Below the pieces are notes generated by a model. That model ran no database searches and had not been told where the DNA came from. It saw only the letters and a program-made list of their open reading frames with translations. 64,000 nucleotides of DNA, taken from Hyphomicrobiales bacterium. Lineage in GTDB: Bacteria; Pseudomonadota; Alphaproteobacteria; Rhizobiales; Rhizobiaceae. Both the position numbers and the translations under genes were made by a program. Where the stretch lies: NCBI GenBank assembly GCA_900473745.1, contig UCMW01000001.1:93091-157090 (forward strand), in the 5' to 3' direction. Positions within the stretch are counted from its first letter, which is position 1, and the number at the start of each line of letters is the position of its first letter. Shown here piece by piece: positions 60,320 to 64,000 of the stretch.

Positions 60320-61333
60320 TCATGCCTTCGCGAACACGTAGTCCGTCTCCTGCCGCAGCACTTCGCCCGGACGCAGGATCGCGTTCGGAAAATTCGGATG
60401 GTTGATCGCATCCGGCCAGACCTGCGTTTCCATGCAAAAGCCAGCAAAGGCGCCGTAGCGGCGGCCTTCGAGGCCCGGGACGGCGGGTGACACCTTTCCG
60501 CCGGCATAGAACTGCACGCCTGGCTCCGTCGTCAGGATCTCCATCGTCACGCCAGAATTGACGCTGCGGGCCAGCGCCACGCTGCGTTTGGCCACACGGG
60601 TGCTGGAGAAGCAGAAATTGTGGTCGTAGCCCAGTTGCTCACCATCCACCTCCAGGCGAATCGGTCGCATTTCGCGGAAATCGAAGGCCGTGTTCTCGAC
60701 AGAGCGGATTTCGCCTGTCGGAATCAGCCTCTCGTCGACAGGTGTGTAGTGATCGGCCGCGATCATCAGATCATGACCGAGAATGTCGGGGCGGCCATCG
60801 AGATTGAAGTAGGCGTGGTGGCAGACATTGGCGATCGTCGGCTTGTCGGTCACAGTTTCATAGAGTGTAGAAAAAACGCCGCCGGATTTGAGTGCAAAGG
60901 TGGCGCGCGTGCGGGTCGTGCCCGGATAGCCGGCACGTCCGTCCGGATCGGTGACCTCCATCACGACGAAATCGGACCCGTGTTCCAGGATCGTCCAATT
61001 CTGGCGTCCGATGCCGTCCGAGCCGCCATGCAGATGGCTGACGCAGCGTTCGTTGAGCTCGAGCTGGTAGTCGGTGCCATCCAGCGTGAAGCGACCGTCA
61101 CCGATGCGGTTGGCGCAGCGGCCGGGCGTTGCGCCGAAATAGGGCGAGTGATCGAGATAACCGGCAAGGTCCTCGAAACCGAGCACCAGCGGTGCATCGT
61201 GGCCTTCCAAACGTAGATCCTGCAAGACCGCACCAAACGTGATGATCGAGGCGGTGAGTCCGCCTCCCGTCAGAACTACTCTTTCGACTGCTTCTCCCGT
61301 TGGCATCACGCCGAATACGGTTTTCGTCATCAT
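60320..61333 (-). CDS. galM: Aldose 1-epimerase (galactose mutarotase)
   Basis: The 337-residue beta-sandwich enzyme interconverts alpha and beta anomers of galactose and other aldoses. Family motifs include SPYFGATPGRCANRIGDGRF, the catalytic His in HHAYFNL, GYDHNFCF and the EPGVQFYAGG region ahead of the late Glu. A purine-rich GAGGCGAGGAA site precedes two adjacent ATGs (61333 and 61330). It may supply the right anomer to the galactose dehydrogenase at 12.4 kb, although it is unlinked to that operon. Confidence 0.95.
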   Translation of the reverse strand: MMTKTVFGVMPTGEAVERVVLTGGGLTASIITFGAVLQDLRLEGHDAPLVLGFEDLAGYLDHSPYFGATPGRCANRIGDGRFTLDGTDYQLELNERCVSHLHGGSDGIGRQNWTILEHGSDFVVMEVTDPDGRAGYPGTTRTRATFALKSGGVFSTLYETVTDKPTIANVCHHAYFNLDGRPDILGHDLMIAADHYTPVDERLIPTGEIRSVENTAFDFREMRPIRLEVDGEQLGYDHNFCFSSTRVAKRSVALARSVNSGVTMEILTTEPGVQFYAGGKVSPAVPGLEGRRYGAFAGFCMETQVWPDAINHPNFPNAILRPGEVLRQETDYVFAKA

Positions 61334-61370
61334 TTCCTCGCCTCTTGTCATTGTCTCTTGTGTCTTGCGG

Positions 61371-62555
61371 TCACCGCGCCAGTTCGCGTGCGGCGGCTTC
61401 CAGGCCACCGAGCGTCAGCGGATGCATGCGGTTGCCTATCATGTTTCGAATCAGGCCGACCGACATCGTATAGTCCCAGCGGCTCTCAGGCAGGGGATTG
61501 ATCCATAGATGCCGGCGGAAGTGGTCTGTCAGCCGCGTCAGCCAGGCTGCACCACTCTCCGTGTTCCAGTGCTCGACCGAGCCGCCCGGATGCGTGACCT
61601 CGTATGGGCTCATCGCCGCATCGCCGACGAAGATCAGCCGATAGTCCGGCCCGAAGGTTCTGATGACGTCTTGGGTCGGCATGGTATCGGCATGGCGGCG
61701 CTGGTTGTCCTTCCAGACGCGTTCATAGGGGCAGTTGTGGAAGTAGAAATATTCCATGTGCCGGAATTCGGAGCGCGCTGCCGAGAACAGTTCCTCGACC
61801 TCACGCACATGGTCGTCCATCGAGCCGCCGATGTCGAAGAACATCAGGAGCTTCACGGCATTCCGTCGCTCGGGCTGGGTCCTCACGTCGAGATAGCCGT
61901 GTTCTGCCGTCGACCGGATCGTGCCGGAGAGATCGAGTTCTTCCGTGGCCCCTTCGCGTACGAAGCGGCGCAGCCTGCGCAGGGCCACCTTGATGTTGCG
62001 GGTGCCGAGTTCGACGCGGTCGTCGAGATTGCGAAACTCTCGGCTGTCCCACACTTTTACGGCCCGGCGGTGCCGGCTTGTCTCCTGGCCGATGCGCACG
62101 CTTTCGGGATTGTAGCCATAGGCGCCGAAGGGCGAGGTGCCTGCCGTGCCGATCCACTTGTTGCCGCCCTGGTGGCGCTCCTTCTGTTCGGCCAGGCGCT
62201 CTTTGAGCGTCTCCATCAGCTTGTCGAAGCCGCCGAGCGATTCAATCAGCTTCTTGTCCTCGTCCGACAGATGCTTTTCCGCCAGCCTGCGCAGCCAGTC
62301 TTCGGGGATCGCCTGTCGATCGGCGCCGTCAGCTGCCTCCTCGCTCAGGATCCCGCCAAAGATCTCGGAAAACACCCGGTCGAACCGGTCGATAAAGCGC
62401 TCGTCCTTCACCAGCGTGGTGCGGGCGAGGTAGTAGAAGCCCTCCGGGTCGAAATCGACCAGCCCTGCCTGCAGGCCTTCGAGCAAAGCCAGGTATTCCC
62501 GCAGGGTCACGGGAACCTTCTCTTCCTTCAGACGCAGAAAAAACGGCAGAAACAT
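61371..62555 (-). CDS. VWA domain protein (CoxE-like), no AAA partner in the window
   Basis: The 394-residue protein has an N-terminal helical region and a C-terminal VWA-like domain. The metal-site motif is D241-I-G-G-S245 (DIGGSMDD), a DxGxS variant of the usual DxSxS. TAGTSPFGAYGYNPESVRIGQ near residue 138 is typical of the CoxE-like family. Such proteins usually work with a MoxR-type AAA ATPase encoded next door. Here the neighbours are metA and galM, so the partner is elsewhere. The function is unknown; the frame is intact and starts at 62555. Confidence 0.88.
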   Translation of the reverse strand: MFLPFFLRLKEEKVPVTLREYLALLEGLQAGLVDFDPEGFYYLARTTLVKDERFIDRFDRVFSEIFGGILSEEAADGADRQAIPEDWLRRLAEKHLSDEDKKLIESLGGFDKLMETLKERLAEQKERHQGGNKWIGTAGTSPFGAYGYNPESVRIGQETSRHRRAVKVWDSREFRNLDDRVELGTRNIKVALRRLRRFVREGATEELDLSGTIRSTAEHGYLDVRTQPERRNAVKLLMFFDIGGSMDDHVREVEELFSAARSEFRHMEYFYFHNCPYERVWKDNQRRHADTMPTQDVIRTFGPDYRLIFVGDAAMSPYEVTHPGGSVEHWNTESGAAWLTRLTDHFRRHLWINPLPESRWDYTMSVGLIRNMIGNRMHPLTLGGLEAAARELAR

Positions 62556-62648
62556 TGGACGAAGATGGCTCGGTTCATCGGCGGCGGCATCCTGTCATAG
62601 AGGACGCCGCCTGTCCCGACAAAATCCGAGCGTCATCTGCCCTTGAGA

Positions 62649-63578
62649 TCAACGCTCGAGGTCCTTGCCGATCTCGTTCAGATCGTAGGGTGTCATCTGG
62701 TAGATCTCGTTGATCCAGTTGCCGAACAGGAGATGCGCATGGCCGCGCCAGCGGTTGAGCGGCGTCAGCGTGTCGTCGTTGTGCGGGAAGTAGTTGTGCG
62801 GCAGCTTGATCGGTATGCCGGCCGACTTGTCGCGGAAATACTCGTCGCCCAGCGAGGTGGAATCATATTCGACATGGTTGAACATGTAGAGGCGGTTGGC
62901 GCGCTTCTCCTGCACCAGGCATACGCCCATTTCGTCTGATTCCAGCAAGATCTCCAGTTCCGGCACCTTCTCGATGTCGTCGCGGCGGACCTCCGTCCAG
63001 CGCGAGACCGGAACCTGGAAGTCGTCCGAAAAGCCGTTGAGATAGACGGAGGACGGCGCAAGGTTGCGGTGGCGATAAACGCCAAACGCTTTTTCCTTCA
63101 GCGGATGCTTCGGCACCTTGTGGAAGTGGTAGATCGCGGCCATGCCGCCCCAGCAGACATTCATGGTCGAATGCACGTTGGTCTCGGCCCAGTTCAGGAT
63201 CTCTTTCAGTTCCGGCCAGTAGGTGACCTCCTCGAAGGGCAGGGTCTCGATCGGGGCGCCGGTGATGATGAAGCCGTCGAACTTGCGATCCTTCACCTCG
63301 TCCCAAGTCTGGTAGAACGAAAGAAGATGATCTTCCGGCGTGTTCTTGGCCTTGTGGCCACCGACACGCACCAGCGTCAGCTCCACCTGCAGCGGCGAAG
63401 CGCCGATCAGCCGGGCAAACTGAACCTCGGTCTTGATCTTGTTGGGCATGAGATTGAGCAGGCCGATCTGCAGCGGGCGAATATCCTGACGAACAGCCAC
63501 GGTTTCGGTCATGACCCGCACGCCCTCATGCACGAGGGTTTCGAAGGCGGGCAGCGTATCGGGGATCCGGATCGGCAT
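62649..63578 (-). CDS. metA: Homoserine O-acetyltransferase (MetA type)
   Basis: The 309-residue MetA-family acyltransferase activates homoserine for methionine synthesis. Catalytic C142 lies in MNVCWGG, and the C-terminal [10 protein letters not shown] region is present. Position 111 is Glu (GAPIE, codon 63246-63248). In this family Gly111 gives succinyl-CoA use and Glu111 gives acetyl-CoA use, so acetyltransferase is predicted despite the metA name. The ATG at 63578 gives the usual length; a longer frame to 63632 is not needed. A SAM-II riboswitch precedes it. Confidence 0.95.
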   Translation of the reverse strand: MPIRIPDTLPAFETLVHEGVRVMTETVAVRQDIRPLQIGLLNLMPNKIKTEVQFARLIGASPLQVELTLVRVGGHKAKNTPEDHLLSFYQTWDEVKDRKFDGFIITGAPIETLPFEEVTYWPELKEILNWAETNVHSTMNVCWGGMAAIYHFHKVPKHPLKEKAFGVYRHRNLAPSSVYLNGFSDDFQVPVSRWTEVRRDDIEKVPELEILLESDEMGVCLVQEKRANRLYMFNHVEYDSTSLGDEYFRDKSAGIPIKLPHNYFPHNDDTLTPLNRWRGHAHLLFGNWINEIYQMTPYDLNEIGKDLER

Positions 63579-63685
63579 CTTACTCTCGACTTTCCTTGTC
63601 ACGCGGTTCGAGGACCGCGGAAACAAAAACACCGGCAGCTTCTATATCGCTACCGGTCCTCGGAAAGTCTTCGAACTCGCCTCGG

Positions 63686-63740
63686 CCCTTTAGCGACTTA
63701 TTTTACGTGGCTGCAAGCCGGCCGGCCAAATCACCACGGA
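63686..63740 (-). promoter_or_regulatory. SAM-II riboswitch before metA
   Basis: Read on the minus strand, the leader contains the conserved SAM-II (metA motif) core: CCGTGGTGATTTGGCC, then GGCTTGCAGCCACGT, AAATAAGTCGCTAAAGGG and the following purine-rich stretch. It forms an H-type pseudoknot that closes when S-adenosylmethionine binds. Control of translation initiation of metA is expected. It lies about 110 bases before the start codon. Confidence 0.9.
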
Positions 63741-63789
63741 ACACGAGGCCTTTTACGCCTGTCAGGGATGCGAATCAATGGGGAAGGCA

Positions 63790-64000
63790 ATCGCTGCCTT
63801 TGCCCCTCCCCCCAAGCGGGGGAGGACGGAAAATCGCAGGCTTAGGCCAGCGCAAGCGGCCTAGACTTCAGATTTTCCTGGAGAGGGGCACGGTTGCGTT
63901 GGCACCGACATAACCGAGCCCCTCTCTTGCGATTTCAGATGTTTAGCCGTGGCTTCCGCCACGACTAATTCATCGAAATCGCTTTCTCCCCCGCAAGGGG
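63790..64000. repeat. Inverted-repeat-rich intergenic element (runs off the window)
   Basis: About 210 bases hold dense nested dyads: CCCCTCCCCC/GGGGGAGG, AAAATC with GATTTT around TAGGCC/GGCCTA (63830-63880), GAGAGGGG with CCCCTCTC (63880-63930), and GCCGTGG/CCACGAC near 63945. It ends in CTTTCTCCCCCGCAAGGGG. It resembles rhizobial mosaic intergenic repeats. No gene is visible. Confidence 0.6.

Overview
The window looks like chromosome from a member of the Rhizobiaceae (Agrobacterium / Allorhizobium / Rhizobium group). The evidence is the GC-rich coding bias, the gbpR-chvE-gguABC sugar locus, a thiCOSGE operon behind a TPP riboswitch, a metA gene behind a SAM-II riboswitch, the glnK-amtB pair, a RIME-type palindromic repeat, and small alphaproteobacterial families (DUF2794, DUF2585, DUF1223, Trm112 next to a Lon-N protein). 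No phage, plasmid, insertion sequence, CRISPR or rRNA is visible. One tRNA gene (Gly, GCC) is present.

Layout. 1-4.5 kb: end of pdxY, carbonic anhydrase, a lytic transglycosylase, asd, an acetyltransferase and DUF2794. 4.5-16.4 kb: the main metabolic block. The LysR regulator gbpR diverges from a ten-gene run: chvE, gguA and gguB (sugar ABC importer), gguC, then an IlvD/Edd sugar-acid dehydratase, a galactose-1-dehydrogenase-like enzyme, a ketoglutarate-semialdehyde-type dehydrogenase, dgoK and dgoA. Together these read as uptake plus non-phosphorylative oxidation of galactose (De Ley-Doudoroff route) and L-arabinose (Weimberg-like route). 16.7-28.3 kb: DUF1223, acnA, divergent ccmABCDG, and the minus-strand run dapF-mtaB-ftsY-yciB-DUF2585. 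28.4-33.3 kb: a RIME element and thiCOSGE. 33.3-40 kb: a Tat-exported metallo-hydrolase, then ffh, chorismate mutase, rpsP, rimM, trmD and rplS. 40-47.2 kb: EamA transporter, leuC, ppk2, an amino-acid ABC permease and binding protein, an aldo/keto reductase and an L,D-transpeptidase. 47.3-55 kb: an OmpR-type regulator, a lone cyclic-nucleotide-binding protein, xthA, lolA, ftsK, amtB and glnK. 55-64 kb: tesB, a ubiquinone hydroxylase, Trm112, Lon-N protein, a thioredoxin-TPR protein, a YbaK-type editing enzyme, tRNA-Gly, galM, a VWA protein and metA.

Regulatory sites add most of the new information. They include a full CtrA-type box (TTAA-N7-TTAA) before ftsK, a -24/-12 promoter before glnK, an Irr/ICE-like site between acnA and ccmA, a Pho-box-like site before ppk2, a terminator-like hairpin in the ffh leader, and a strong hairpin between chvE and gguA.

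Most of the window is conserved housekeeping sequence. I do not see a clearly new multi-gene system. The most useful leads are the fused chvE/galactose operon with its unassigned GguC, the orphan VWA protein, the lone cNMP-binding protein beside an orphan response regulator, and the predicted regulatory sites.
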